Assembly: GCA_020744425.1 (NCBI GenBank)
Contig: JAGMUV010000040.1
Span: 62,001-126,000, forward strand
Length of the DNA stretch: 64,000 nucleotides
Reading direction: 5' to 3'
Origin: Dactylonectria macrodidyma
Taxonomy: Eukaryota > Ascomycota > Sordariomycetes > Hypocreales > Nectriaceae
The notes beneath the pieces were generated by a model. It was not told where the DNA came from. It ran no database searches and was given only the letters and a program-made list of their open reading frames with translations. A program made the translations under genes and the position numbers. Shown here piece by piece: positions 31,501-43,442 of this stretch; positions within the stretch are counted from its first letter, which is position 1; the number at the start of each line of letters is the position of its first letter.

Positions 31501-32235
31501 CTTGTTCAACTCAAGGTGCAGTCTGACTTTCTGCTCCGCATTATCCAGCTTCCCCTCGATTTCCGGCCAGTTACGACTGGATACGATGCATTTGACGCGA
31601 GAAGGCTTGGTAATAAAGTCAAGGAGCTGTTGTCGATTTACTATGCACTCGTCCAGGGCGTCAACGATTAGGACCACACCGTCCAAGCTTGGATCATCGA
31701 GCATGGCCACAAGTATCTTGGACAAGGCCTCCCAAGCATTCCCGTCGTCGAAAAGTTGCTTCCCCGCATGGTCGTACTTCTTCCGAACATGCGAGATGAG
31801 CGACGGTTGTCGGTCGACTAGAAGGTAGATCAGGCCGCGTAGCACGGCCGTCGCGCTACTTAGTCGTGCCTCAGTGGCCTGGCAGAAGAAATAGGACAGG
31901 ATATTGCCGGGTTCCTTCTCCAGTTCGTCGATGATGCCGCATAGCAGCATCGTCTTGCCCTTGCCAGGGTCGCCTTTGATCCAGAGCAACTGGCTCTGCG
32001 GACCATAACGCCATCGCTGGAAGTCCTCATGGTCGAGGATCCAGTGGTACGAGTCCCTGAGCAGGCCGCCCTTTGTATCTTCGATGCGCGTCTTGTCGTC
32101 GCGGGGGTCGGTGATCCGCAGGTCGGAAAGGCAACGGTTTGGTGTCTGGTAGTTATTCACCCGGTAGTGATTCTTGTCTCCAACATGAACTTCCGCGCTG
32201 TCACTGGCGATTATGGTGTGGGCGGCATTCGGCAT
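28541..32235 (-). CDS. NLR-type STAND protein: short amyloid-like N-terminus, NACHT NTPase, 12 WD40 repeats
   Basis: Coding on the minus strand from ATG 32235 to 30649, then 30595-28541. The 53-nt intron (GTGAGT...CCTAAC...GCAG) joins KLESLA to RGMKSQELTELL in frame, giving about 1213 residues. The N-terminus has SDSAEVHVGDKNHY, resembling the HET-s-related amyloid motif (S-x-V-x-x-G-N/D). The linker RCLSDLRITDPRDD leads to NACHT with Walker A GDPGKGKT and Walker B VVLIVDALDEC. Twelve 42-residue WD40 units of the form FSADGQWLASGSDDGTIKVW follow. Such proteins control non-self recognition and regulated cell death. Earlier ATGs may exist: 32293-32346 on this strand looks like an intron (GTACGT...ACTAAC...CCAG), so a 5' exon may be missing here. 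Confidence 0.82.
28840..30380 (-). repeat. Twelve tandem 126-bp WD40-coding units
   Basis: Units of 126 bp (three vary by a few codons) encode the WD40 repeats. The 3'-most two or three are nearly identical at DNA level, while others differ at the same few codons. This is the pattern of concerted evolution with variation at the binding-face positions known for the HNWD family. Confidence 0.85.
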
Positions 32236-32322
32236 CGTGTCTGCGATATTCTTGCGATCTTCCTGTGATGGTTCGCCTGGGGGTAACCCGATGTTAGTAT
32301 TATCACCTGCTCTCTCTTCCAA

Positions 32323-34544
32323 GCACGTACAATCGCGGTCTCGCGCCGTCGACTCTTGTGGAATAGCACAGGTTCACAAGATGCTCCAGGATGGGAAATG
32401 TCTCAACATCGCAGCGCTGCATATTCCTGATGCGCAGGACCGGTAAGGGAGATACCAGACATCGAAATTCGGAGGATGCAGCCTGATAAATCAGCTAGCT
32501 ACAGACTCAGCGTGGCTGCCATGCTGCCCAATGATATTTGCCGTGTAGCCGCCGCTGAGCAAAGGATACGAGGATCAGGTAAGCAGGGCATATTTGAGGG
32601 CTGCCAATACATGGGCACTTAGGTGCCTAAATAAAAGTCGCGCGGTTTCTCCTCGGTGCTTACTAGTAGTGGCTGCCGTACCCCTGGCTGCCTGCCCCAG
32701 AGAAAACCACCTCACCCAACCGGAAGATGACAAGAAATCCGTGACAGAAAACTGAACCCGTCCGCCCAACGCCTACAACTAACCAATCACGGACCTATAG
32801 CAATTAGGAGCCTGGCGATCCTAAGATGGCCTTTCATAAACATGAAGGCATCACCTAACTGAATTGCTTCGCAGCGTGTGGATGTACTGGCATCGTTGAG
32901 GGCGAGCTGGAAGGTGCTTTGGTGGGTGTGCCACAGGAAACGTTGGAACGAGTAATCGCGGATGCGCTGCTGCCGCCGCCGGTTTAGCGGCACATCCGTT
33001 TAGGCATGGCGCCCTCGCCGCCCGCTACTTGCACCGTGTCACGTGACCCGTTCCTATATAAGCGTTCTTCCTGTCGCCCAACGTCCATCCACCTTCGTGA
33101 ACTTGTACTCTCGACTTCTGCCCCTTCCCTCGCTCCTCATTTCCTCCTCAGCCTGAGTTTCATTTCTATAAGCCGGACGCGTCATCCGCTCGGTCTCACG
33201 GGACCGCTATCATCGCTCCAGGGCAACTTGGCGACGGCGTCGGCCGCATTCCCCCTTTCCCACCGATTCAGGACGACTGGTTGCATCGTATGAATGCTTT
33301 CCAAGGACCTCTTCCTTGCTCGCTTGGAGGATTTTTACACCCGTATGAATCTTCCTGCCTCCCTCATGGCCTTTCGCTATATACTGACTGATGCCTGAAG
33401 CCGCCGTTGAAGCCATCTTCCTTACACGGATGGTCTGACGGAATGGTAGCCTCCTGTCGTCACACTCCATTCTCAGGCAGCAGGCACCTAACTGGGTTGT
33501 TAGCAGTCATGAGGCCTCCCACGGGGAGCTGACCAGTCGCGAAAATGCCGCAAAGGCCAACTGCGTCTATGCTCAAGGCAGACTGAGGGCGATGCGCTCT
33601 TAGCATACACTTGATGGGGCAGGGGATGGCTAGTTCCGGCGAGCTGAAGCATGACCCCTCTTCCCCCCCTTCCTTCGTAATGGAGCAGTCGCCGAGTCCG
33701 ACCTATCGCAAGCGGCGAGAACACCTTCCATGAGCAGGCATTACGCACCAATACAGGGGCAGCGAACTGGAATCATTTCGGAAACGTCTCTTCCGTGGCT
33801 GCCGGCCCCTATTGCTGAGTCCCTTCACCCTCCTGATTCGTCATAGGATGAGGCAAGGGCCGAGCGGCATAAAAGGGAAGGAGCGTGCTGCATATACGAA
33901 CGCATGGATGGATGACACAATGGCCTTGCGGATTCTGCAGGACGGAGGCTGGGCGATGTCACATGGGAGGAGGCAGAGGGGCGAAGCGAGGCGAGACGGA
34001 GCTCGTTTTACGCTTAATCTCGGCCTTGCCCACCTCCTTACCCTCGGGTACTCGGGCAATGACGATGTGCGGCAGGTATCAGGAGTCTAGGTGGCCAGAG
34101 AACTCGCGGGCCAGGGATGATCGGGATCGAGTTGGCCGAGTCAGGCGACATCGTCAGAGTCAGGTGGGTGAGCAGAAACTACCGGCTGTTGGGATCCAGA
34201 CTCCAGTCATCTAACACGAGGATACGATTGGTGCACGGAAACCACGAGCAACCAACAGGTGTGTCTCGGGGACTTTGGAGTCGACTTCAGTTGCATGGTC
34301 TGTCCCGGCAGTTGGCTGATTGGTGGAGATAAAGGAGATGGGGATGCGGCGGCCTCCTTTCGAGTGCCCCTTTGTCTCGGATGGACGGATGGTAAGGAGA
34401 AGCCGGGCAGTACCTGGAGGCGGCAGGAAGGCCATGGCGTATAGGCTACTCAGATATTAAAGCTGGGCGGTGCCCGCCTATCTAACAACGCTATCCGAGC
34501 AAATTTCACATCTTTCCCTCAACAGGAGCACGCACAGCCCGACC
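32323..34544. other. Intergenic region between the NLR and the Myb-like gene
   Basis: No gene recognised. CACGTGACCCGTTCCTATATAAG at about 33039-33061 combines an E-box-like CACGTG with a TATA box on the plus strand, but no convincing coding region follows it. 32240-32350 probably contains the 5' exon and first intron of the NLR. Confidence 0.4.
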
Positions 34545-36357
34545 ATGACACCAACCACCACCCTTGATGCCAGCCGGCAGCAGGCTCATCCTCCTTCTCC
34601 TTCATCAGCGGAAACCTTATTCCCGTGTGAAGACGAACACAACCGCCTGTCGACTTCTGGAGTCGGAGCTTCCAACGAGCCAATATGGATCCCCTCTGAC
34701 ATCGAGTCCGATGTGGAGGATGATGGAGATGACGGTCAAGATTTTGATGGCTCGCGATCTGATGCCACGCTTCCATCGATCAACAGTCTTGCTACACAGT
34801 CTCAGCCCAGGAACACGATCCATGCGGGTAAGTCCTAAAGACCGTCTGCTCTCTAAAAACACCGGAGCTCTAACAGCCGATCCAGACAGCCCCAGCAAGG
34901 TGTTTGATGGCATTGATGCTGTTCATTATGTCGACTTAACTATAGCTTGCGCAATTGAGTCAGATGCCATGACCAGCGTGGTCAGTGGATCCCCAAGATC
35001 TTCGCCGCACACCGCCGTAAACCCTCCAACGCCAACACAGACATCACAGACGCCCGATCTCGAGCATTTTCCCCCAGATCAGGCTCCTTGTCAAGGTGAT
35101 GATGCGCTTGCGAGCGGTACCCTTGCATGCCATGATGGTATTCCCGAGACCCCCCACGAATACCCTCAAAGACACCTGTCTCAAGACACGTCTGAAGGGC
35201 AGGGCCTAGCTACAGCCGACGCAACTGGGCGAAGCACTGTTACTGGCGATGCTATGCATATCGTAACACCGAACCCCTCATCACGGAGTACTCCGGATCC
35301 CCCAACGCCAGCATGTGCGTCACAGCCGCCCACCCTTACACCGCTTGACACGGACGATGCTCCGTGTCGAGGTGACGACATGTCTGTGAGCGCTACTCCT
35401 TCACGCCAAAACAGCATTCCTGGGGCAGGTGACGTGTCCCCCCAAAGACAACCATCGTTCGAAACGCCTCAAGGGCAAGACCATGAAACGAGCGATCGCG
35501 GATCTGAAGACGTCGAGGCCCATGTATTATCTGAGGGCGCACCTCAATCGTCTTCGGGAGCCCGCGCATCCCTTTCTCGGCCACTGGGCCCTATAACGCG
35601 CCGCCGCGCCCGCCGTCAGGCTGTGCATAGATTGGCCCAAGACGACGATGATATCAGCAGCGACACGAGCAACGAGTCCCAAGGAAGTGAATCCCATCTT
35701 GATCGAGCGAATTTGCGGCGTGATAAAGACTATTATCCCTCTCACACAGAAGCCGAAGAGATGGGCCTAGAAGGTGACCAGTCTAACGGCGAAGATCAAT
35801 GCCCACGCAAGCGCCGCAAGGTCTCGAGGTCCTCCGCCGGTTCGCTGCGCAATGCAGCAGCTAGTGTTGAGCGCCCTCGCCGGGGAAGACCGTCTTTGAG
35901 ATCGTGGGGGAAGAATTCTCAGGCAAGCGGTATCCTCAGCCCAGCGTCATCCCAGGCGACGTCCGATGAGACCCAAGTCACGGCGGTTCTCGCCAGCTTT
36001 GAGGAATGGCCGCTCGAGAATGCTTCGCTCAAGCGCATAACCGAGAACGGAAAAACAACTTTCCAGTTACAGTTCGACTGGACTCCTTGTACAAAGCATG
36101 GGCATGCTAGCAGCGCCGTTCGGAATCGAGTTGATTTACCCTCGACTCGGACGCGGAGCGGGGCCAAGCGTGCTTCAGCTCCAAGAGCCAAATACAGCTC
36201 ACAGGAAGATGATCTTCTCATCGAGTTAAAGGAGGGCAGGGAGATGCTAGCATGGCCCGAGATTCACCAGCGGTTCTGTGAGGCCCATCCAGGGCGGTCT
36301 GTCGAGAGTCTACAGGTGCATTACTCTACAAAACTCAAGAGTCGTGAGAGACTCTAG
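34545..36357 (+). CDS. Myb/SANT-like DNA-binding protein with AT-hook
   Basis: Exons 34545-34827 and 34877-36357. The 49-nt intron begins GTAAGT and ends TAACAG; joining keeps frame and gives 587 residues from the first ATG. The long N-terminal part is low-complexity, rich in Pro, Ser, Thr and acidic residues. Basic PRKRRKVSR is a likely nuclear signal and RPRRGRPSLRSWG an AT-hook. FEEWPLENASLKRI and TTFQLQFDWTPC form a small conserved block, and KYSSQEDDLLIELKEGREM to QVHYSTKLKSRERL is a Myb/SANT-type helix bundle. These features suggest a chromatin-bound regulator. Its targets are unknown. Such genes recur beside transposons in ascomycetes, so it may be part of a mobile unit. Confidence 0.65.
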
Positions 36358-36526
36358 GACGTTGTTGGCGGTGGATGCCAAGTCGGACTGGCTTAATCGT
36401 TCCTACTTCCTTAGATATACGGCACATATGCTGGCAGGGACCGAGAAGTGATTTTGATCATGAATTAGCACACAGGATTCATCTAGCAAGCGCCCCTTTA
36501 TGTTTGTCATCCCAGATTGTTCCTCC

Positions 36527-39500
36527 CTATGACAGGTCGCTCACTTCCTCCCATTTTGCCAGAGCTGCTGACGAGGACACCGCGTCCGGATGGCCTATAC
36601 CAAGCACTCGCTCTCGTAGGGCAACGCAGTTTCGCATTAGAGCTAGTGCATCTCTAGAGCGGCCTTGGTCTTTCCAGGTAATGGCCAGGTTGGCCATGCT
36701 GGTTAGCGTCGAGGGATGCTCCTCTCCTAGCACTGTCTTCCTTATCTCCATTACTCGCACATCTAGCTCTTCTGCCTCCTTCCACCGGCCTTGGTTCCAA
36801 AATGTTGACGCCAGGTTGGCCATGCTGGTTAGCGTCGAGGGATGCTCCTCTCCTAGCACTATCTTCATTGTCTCCATTGCTCGTACCTGTAGCTCTTCCG
36901 CCTCCTTCCATCGCCCTTGGTCCCTATATGTTGCTGCTAGGTTAGCCATGCTTTTTAGCGTATCGGGATGCTCTTCTCTAAGGATATTCTTCATCGTCTC
37001 CATTACTCGCACTTCTTGCTCTTCCGCCTCCTTCCATCGCCCTTGGTCCTTATATGTTGCCGCTAGGTTGGCCATGCTTCTCAGCGTATCGGGATGCTCC
37101 TCTCCTAGCACAGTCATCCTCATCTCCATCGCTCGCACTTCTAGCTCTTCCGCCTCCATCCATCGCCCTTGGTCCCTATATATCGCCGCCAGGTTGGCCA
37201 TGCTTCTCAGTGTATCGGGATGCTCCTCTCCAAGGATATTCTTCGTCGTCTCCATCACTCGCACCTGTAGCTCTTCTGCCTCCTTCCATCGCCCTTGGTC
37301 CCAATATGTAGCCGCCAGGTTGGCCATGCTGGTCAGCGTGTCGGGATGCTCCTCACCCAGCACTGTCTTCGCCGTCTCCATCTCTCGCACCTGTAGCTCT
37401 TCCGCCTCCTTCCATCGCCCTTGGTTCCAGTACGTAGACGCCAGGTTGGCCATGCTGGTCAGCGTATTAGGATGCTCCTCTCCCAGCACCGTCTTCGTCG
37501 TCTCCATTACTCGCACCTGTAGCTCTTCTGCCTCCTTCCATCGCCCTTGGTTGCTATACGTCGACGCCAGGTTGGCCATGTTGGTCAGCGTATCGGGATG
37601 CTCCTCTCCTAGTACCGTCTTCGTCGTCTCCATTACTCGCACTTCTAGCTCTTCCGCCTCCTTCCATCGCCCTTGGTTCCAGTACGTAGACGCCAGGTTG
37701 CCCATGCTGGTCAGCGTCGAGGGATGCTCCTCTCCCAGCACATTGGCCATTATTTTGACTGCTTTTTTGCCCAACTTTTCTGCTGCTTTATAGCTCCCCG
37801 TGGCGACCAAGTACCGTGCACAATTCGTCAATAAATAGGCCCACTGCACCAGGTCCTTCTCTGGCGGCTCCTCCTCCACTATTGACTCAATATGTGGCAG
37901 CAGCATCTGACAGGTGGGCCAGGTCTCGAATGCACCACGTGGGAAATGTCTTGACATGGCCCATAAAAATACCTGTCTCCATCGTTCTGCATCGTCAACC
38001 ACAGACAGCCAAGCTCGTGTGCAAAACTGCACGAGGGAATGCATCTCGCATACATCCCGCGTTGCTGTCACAGACACGAGTGAGTACCCACGGAGGACAT
38101 CTAGATCATCCTCAAATTCATCACTATCTTCGTCTCTGTCCACATTGTCCTCTAGATCGCCGTTATAGTTGTGGAGCACGAACTCAGGGATGCCCTGTGG
38201 ATTGAAGAAGCTCATGAAGGAAAGCAGGTTCGCTGCAGATGGTCTCTCGCGGCGTATCTGTTCAAATGTGACTTGCCACGTCGTAACCACAGAGTTGGAG
38301 ACGGCTTCATCTCGTCGAACATCGCCCTTGTCGCTCATGAGGAGACTGCCCTTCTTCTTATCACTTTTCCGGAAGGCTTCCAGGTATGTCTTTACCGATA
38401 TGCGGGGGGCGCGACGGTTGATGTACGCCGCCGCTTGAGTAACGGCCAGCGGGATATAATCCAGAGCACGAAGAAGATCACCAGCGGCATTCTTGTCAAA
38501 GTCTCCCTGCAGCTTGTTGCGGAAAAGCTGAAGGGCTTGGGCGTCATCCATGGCTGAGATCCCGTAGATCGCCTTATGGCTACCTGTTAGCTTCTCAGCG
38601 GCATCCATGCTGCGTGATGTGATGAGGATGATTCCATGATGGCATTTCGGTAGGAAGACTGCGAGTGGCCGCTGCACGCTCAGTGCAGCAGGGTTCTCGT
38701 CCGCTAGATAGCAAACTGTCCCATCTCTTCCGGCGCTCGAGCTGGGGTAGAAAAGGTTAACGTCGTCAACATTGTCCAAGACCATCAACCACCGGCCAAC
38801 TTCCTCTCCCTGTAGCCAGTCGCGAACTAGCCCAAGCACGTCGACGCTGGGATCGTTTCGCCCAGGTAGTCGTAAATTATCTGCAATGGACCGGTATGCC
38901 TCTTTAAACCGTGGCCTCGAACTCGCGTGTACCCAGAAGACGCTGGTTTGCGGTGACGTGTCGCGGATGTGATGCGCAAATTGAATAGCGACCTGCGATT
39001 TACTACGGCCAGTCAGCGTGATGATGGTCTTGCACAAGCTCGTTAGCCACTCCAGCTCGTACCCGAATCCGCCCATGCCTACAAGGGCCATGCGACCGAC
39101 GGGGCCTGTATATTGCTCCCTTATCCATGCCATAATATCGGGTCGGTCGACGAAGTCAGGATCGCGTTCGAACGGTAGGTTGAAGCAGGGTTTGCGAGCT
39201 GTCGATGTATCCTCTTCGGGTTGGAGAGAGACGCCTTCGAGCCTCTGACTGATGCCGAGAAGAAGCGTACTGTAAGGACGATGCCGTCAGCCTGGTCCAT
39301 CGTACTCAAAATATCCAGATGGTTTGCTGACTTACGTTTGGTCGATTTGCAGACCTAGAGTGATTGTCCGTTCATAGCGCTCTAGGTTGGAGACGATATC
39401 GCTGACCTCCTTGCTATCGAACGGCCACTTGAGGGCACGAATTCCGAAACGGCGCATCGCCTTACGGGCCTTGCCCGGATCCAGCCTGCTCTGCAACTGG

Positions 39501-39757
39501 ACCAGCTCTGATGTGCAGCCATCAACAGAGTCGACCAGTTTTCGCGACGTCGCGAGCGCTTGGCTACTCGGGTCATCAAAAAGATGCCGAACTCCTTGGA
39601 GGGTTGTGCCTAGGTCGTATAACCGGCTGCGGAGGCGTGTGATGTCGGCCCGAGCATTGCTGACGGTGGTGGAGTAATCGAGGCAAAGGACGGCGACTTT
39701 GGCGGACAGGTCGATGATTGCGATGACGCTCGCGGCGAGTCCCGCCGCCTCGGCCAT
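36527..39757 (-). CDS. NLR-type STAND protein: fungal N-terminal STAND domain, NB-ARC, 9 TPR repeats
   Basis: Three exons: 39757-39336, 39269-39063 and 39002-36527, 1034 residues. Intron 1 (66 nt, GTAAGT...TTACAG) joins QIDQT to LLLGISQRL. Intron 2 (60 nt, GTACGA...CTGAC...GTAG) has no stop and a length divisible by three; only its removal creates the P-loop VGMGGFGKSQVA. The N-terminus AEAAGLAASVIAIIDLSAKV is the helical domain found at the start of many fungal STAND proteins. NB-ARC follows with WLMVLDNVDD (Walker B) and ILITSRS (sensor). The C-terminal half has nine 42-residue TPR units (EEHPDTLTSMANLA..Y..QG). Likely a cytosolic receptor for non-self recognition or programmed cell death; ligand unknown. 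Confidence 0.85.
36600..37760 (-). repeat. Nine tandem 126-bp TPR-coding units
   Basis: Each unit encodes VLGEEHPDTLxSMANLAxTY and GRWKEAEELxVRxMET. Units differ mainly at the same codons (Y-W/K/R/S-N/D and E-V/L-x). Near identity of units implies recent duplication or gene conversion. Confidence 0.85.
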
Positions 39758-40420
39758 GGCACGCGATAACGTACTGATAGTCGGGGAAGTAGTTTTCGAG
39801 GGAGTCTAGCTTGCGCTTCAACAGCTCGAGATGATGAGGGAGGGGATTTGGCAACGGCACTGGGGTGAGTGCCCAACGAGGCTGTACCGTGGCTGAGTTG
39901 TGGCTTGTACTTCCGCCGAGTAGGCTGAAGCCTTTTCGTGCATTTCGCAATGATTGGCCTGACACAGTACATCGACATTCTAGGAGAGAGGCAACAGCTG
40001 ATAGTGAAAATGGACACAAAGATCTGTGATCTATAAGCCGTAGAGCTTCCACCAAAGCACTGAGCCTTTCAAGGAGCTGTGTAATCTGAGGAGTACGTTG
40101 CAGCGTTTTCTGAAGCTCTTCTGTATATTTCCGTATTTGGTCCTGTAAAGAGGGTTGCTGTGTCCTGATATGCGGGGGCGGTCTAATCCAGGAAGGACGT
40201 AACCGGCCGAGAACCCGCTTTCTGCTTAGGCGCAGCACTATGTCGAGTAGTTCCTCTTGACTAGTGTGTTTATGTTGTCCTGATACAAATATTAAAACCA
40301 TTCATAGCTTGGTGATTTGCATCCTTTGCAGCGTCATACTTTCTGTGCTAAGTTGGCTTACTTTTGCCATGACCTCTGTGAGCTCATGAACGACGCATGG
40401 CGACGGAGTTGTGTTGCTGG
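39758..40420. other. Upstream region of the NB-ARC gene, up to the hAT edge
   Basis: Contains a minus-strand open frame (40301 towards 39768) with a helical segment QDQIRKYTEELQKTLQRTP. It overlaps the NLR start in another frame and has no family signature, so I do not call a gene. Confidence 0.35.
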
Positions 40421-43400
40421 CAAGGCTCGAACCCACTACACTGTAAATCCACGTGGACCACATATAAGTGGCCCATCTCTATTACATCCACTTGTCGGCG
40501 CTCAGATTACGTAATAATCCACTACACTTGGACACGAAAGTGGATGTAATGGAGTGGATTTAGGTGGATTTAGGTACAGTGGGATATTCCCTGACCCTGT
40601 ATGGTTCATAGTACTTATTTTTGTATATGACTGCCCATTAAATCGAGGTACCTGGACCCAAGTTAGCCGAGGTCGATCACCCCTACAGCTAATCTAATAA
40701 TATTGACGAGAAACTACCCCTATTGAGTGCGTTTTCTACAGATTTCCTGCTTTGTTTTTGCCAAAAAAAAAATTTGATGTCAGCCAACCAGCCAGGCCAA
40801 CCAGGCCAACAGCAGCAGCTCGAAGACCGTCTTTTTCGCCATTTCAGAGGCTGGAATTGGTCAGAACGCGCTCGTGATACTAACTCTTGGCTGTGGGACT
40901 TTGGCTATGATATTCAACGTCATGGCTTACGCAAATGGGCTTGCAAGGACTGTATCCTCGGAAATCGTCCCATTATCGCGAGTTTTACCTCTTCAGGTCT
41001 CCAGAACGCGGCAAATCATCTATGGCGTGAGCACAAAACACCAGCACCAGAGGGAGAGAAAAAGAGCACAGCACAGCTCAAATCCGAAGGCGCACTGAAA
41101 TCGAACCAGCCGACTATTGCCTCTGTTTTGAAACTGGACGTCAACAAGCCTACGGAACAGAATATCGCGAATAGCTTCATCTCACGCTTTGATAAGCAAC
41201 ATTTTCAGCGTATGCTAGTCGAGTTAATCGTCAGTAGCAACCAGTCATTTTCCTTCGCCGAGAACCCCATCCTCCGAGAAATCTTCGACTATTTGAGTCC
41301 CTCCGTTTCCATCCAACACGCCAACTTGACTGCCACGGCTGTCCGATATAAGATCATTCAAGAGTATAACCGCCACAAGCAGACGGTTATCGAGGTGCTG
41401 AGGAACTCCCCTGGAGCCCTTCATATTTCATTTGATGGCTGGACGTCTCGAAATAAGCTTGCCCTCTACGGTATTGCTTGTTTTTTCAGAGACGAGAAGA
41501 ATCGGCCATGCAAAATCATGATTGGAGTTCCAGAGGCTCATCGTCACTTCGGCTCAACGATCGGTGGGGAGGTTCTCGACGTCCTACACACTCTTGGCGT
41601 GGGTCCAGAGAAGGTTGGCTATTTCACGCTCGACAATGCAGAAAACAACGATACTGCCATGGAGGTCATTGGTGCTGAACTTGGGTTCGATGGCCGACTG
41701 CGCCGAGGACGCTGTATTGGCCACACAATTAACTTGTCAGCCAAGGCGCTCTTATTTGGCAAAAACGCCGACGCCTTCGAGAAGCAATTGTCAGGCGCAG
41801 AAGCGTTATCTGATACTGAATACGCTCAATGGCGCAAAAAAGGACCAGTTGGCAAGTTACACAATATCGTAGTTGATGTGCCTATTAGCCATCGGCTGAT
41901 TTACTTATTCAAGGAGGTCCAGAGGGTAAGCGGTTTAACTAAATCCTATTCGTCTCATACTAACTCGGTATATCTAACAGGACGAAATTAATCGCGCCAC
42001 CACCCTTAAACTCCGATCGAAGAAACCACTCAAGCTAATTATCGACAACGACACGCGTTGGCTGTCACAACTCTACATGATCCGCAGGGCTCTACGGTTG
42101 AAAACCTCTATCGAACTCCTACTGATCAAGTATAAGGCGCAATGGGAGGACGAAAATCGGTCTAAAAAGACTGGCCAAGTGACACAAGCCAAGTTGGCGA
42201 AAAAACCACGCATCCTCCGAGACGAGAATCAGCTAACGGACAAAGACTGGGAGGTTCTTTACCATTTGGAGGCTATTCTGACTGTTTTTGAGACCGTGGT
42301 AAAGACGCTTGAGGGTGATGGACACATCCGCAGGCGTAAGCAAGGCTGGACTGGCTCCTATGGCAATATCTGGGACGTGGTGCTTGGCTATGAGTTGCTG
42401 CTTAACACACTGGAAGAATATAAGCAGCTTGCTGCTGATTTTCCTGATCCAGAGCACTTCCGCATCGGAATCAACCTTGCTTGGGATAAGCTGGATGAAT
42501 ATTATCGGCGGCTGGACGAGACGCCCATCTACTATACGGCTATGGCGCTCCATCCAGCTTATCGTTGGGACTGGTTTGATGAAACGTGGGCTCATAAGCC
42601 TAGCTGGGTTGAAAAGGCAAAAGAGATGGTTGCCGACGTCTGGCTGTCCGATTACGCTCGTCTCAAGGTTAGAACCAGCAGCAGCAGAGGCGACGACGAG
42701 CCACCAGCAAAAAGACCTCGATTTTTCAATCCCTTCGAGAAGAACAGTCGTCTGCCAAGCTCAATACCAGCCTACGCAGCAGCTATTGTGGGTGACGAGT
42801 ACCAAGCGTGGCAGACGGATCGTGACGCCAGCGACGGCAACGTTCGTGATCCAATTGGTTACTGGATCACTAAGCAAGGCAGATATCCTCGGTTATCCAG
42901 GATGGCCTTGGACTTCCTGACGATCCAGCCGATGTCAGCCGAGTGTGAGAGGTTATTTTCAGCTGCTGGCAAGATGGTCTCGGGGTTGCGTACGAACCTA
43001 GATGCTGAGATTATCGCCATTTGTCAGGTCTTACGCTCTTGGTACCGTGCCGGCCTTATCAAGGACCCGGATCCATTGCTTAAGTCACACCTTGAAAGTA
43101 AGCTGGATGCCGGCTGTGGGACTCTAAGCGACGACGAGCTGGCTCTTGCTGAGTCAAAATGGCTATTCTAGGGCGAGGACAGCGCCAGCGAGGTTGACGA
43201 TTCATCACAGCAGCAAGAGGCTGAAGAGTTAGTGTCAACCTCTGAAAGTGAGGCTGAATAGGCGTCGACGAGGTTGTGAATAGCCTCAAAAGTCCACTTA
43301 CAAAAATCCACTTATAAATCCACGTGTACATCCATTCCACTCCGGTCGAAAGTGTGCTACATCCACTTTGTAATTGCCTAAAAATGGTCCATCCACTCTA

Positions 43401-43442
43401 CTTGGTCCAAAAGTGGAGTGGATGTAGTGGTTTCGAGCCTTG
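40421..43442 (+). mobile_element. hAT transposon, about 3.0 kb
   Basis: The ends share CAAGGCTCGAA[C/A]CCACTACA as inverted repeats (40421-40440 and 43423-43442; one mismatch in 20). Both subterminal regions carry many copies of ATCCACT in both directions, as hAT transposase-binding arrays do. The 8 bp outside the two ends (GTTGCTGG and GTTTGGAC) do not match, so the expected target duplication is absent. A spliced transposase gene fills the element. Confidence 0.75.
40777..43171 (+). CDS. hAT-family transposase (BED finger, RNase-H-like core, hATC dimerisation domain)
   Basis: Exons 40777-41925 and 41981-43171, 779 residues; the 55-nt intron is GTAAGC...CTAACAG. The N-terminus has a BED-type finger (WACKDC ... 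NHLWREH). The catalytic core shows LHISFDGWTS and YFTLDNAENND, the RCIGHTINLSAKALLF C..H motif and a DTRW. The C-terminal hATC domain reads FLTIQPMSAECERLFSAAGK then GLRTNLD and QVLRSW. After the TAG at 43169-43171 the same frame continues with 29 acidic codons (GEDSASEVDDSS...) to a TAG at 43259-43261, so the true protein probably was longer and this stop is a nonsense change. The core looks complete. Confidence 0.85.

Noticed and set aside
33006..33293. Plus-strand frame after a CACGTG/TATA promoter-like sequence
   Set aside because: Begins upstream of the putative TATA box and shows no family features; the promoter call itself is weak.
36375..37793. Long plus-strand frame opposite the TPR repeats
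   Set aside because: Antisense shadow of the 126-bp TPR units; the repeated Ser-rich translation follows the repeat period.
39576..40301. Minus-strand frame of 241 codons upstream of the NB-ARC gene
   Set aside because: Its second half overlaps the NLR first exon in another frame with Arg/Pro/His-rich composition typical of a shadow; the first half has no family signature.
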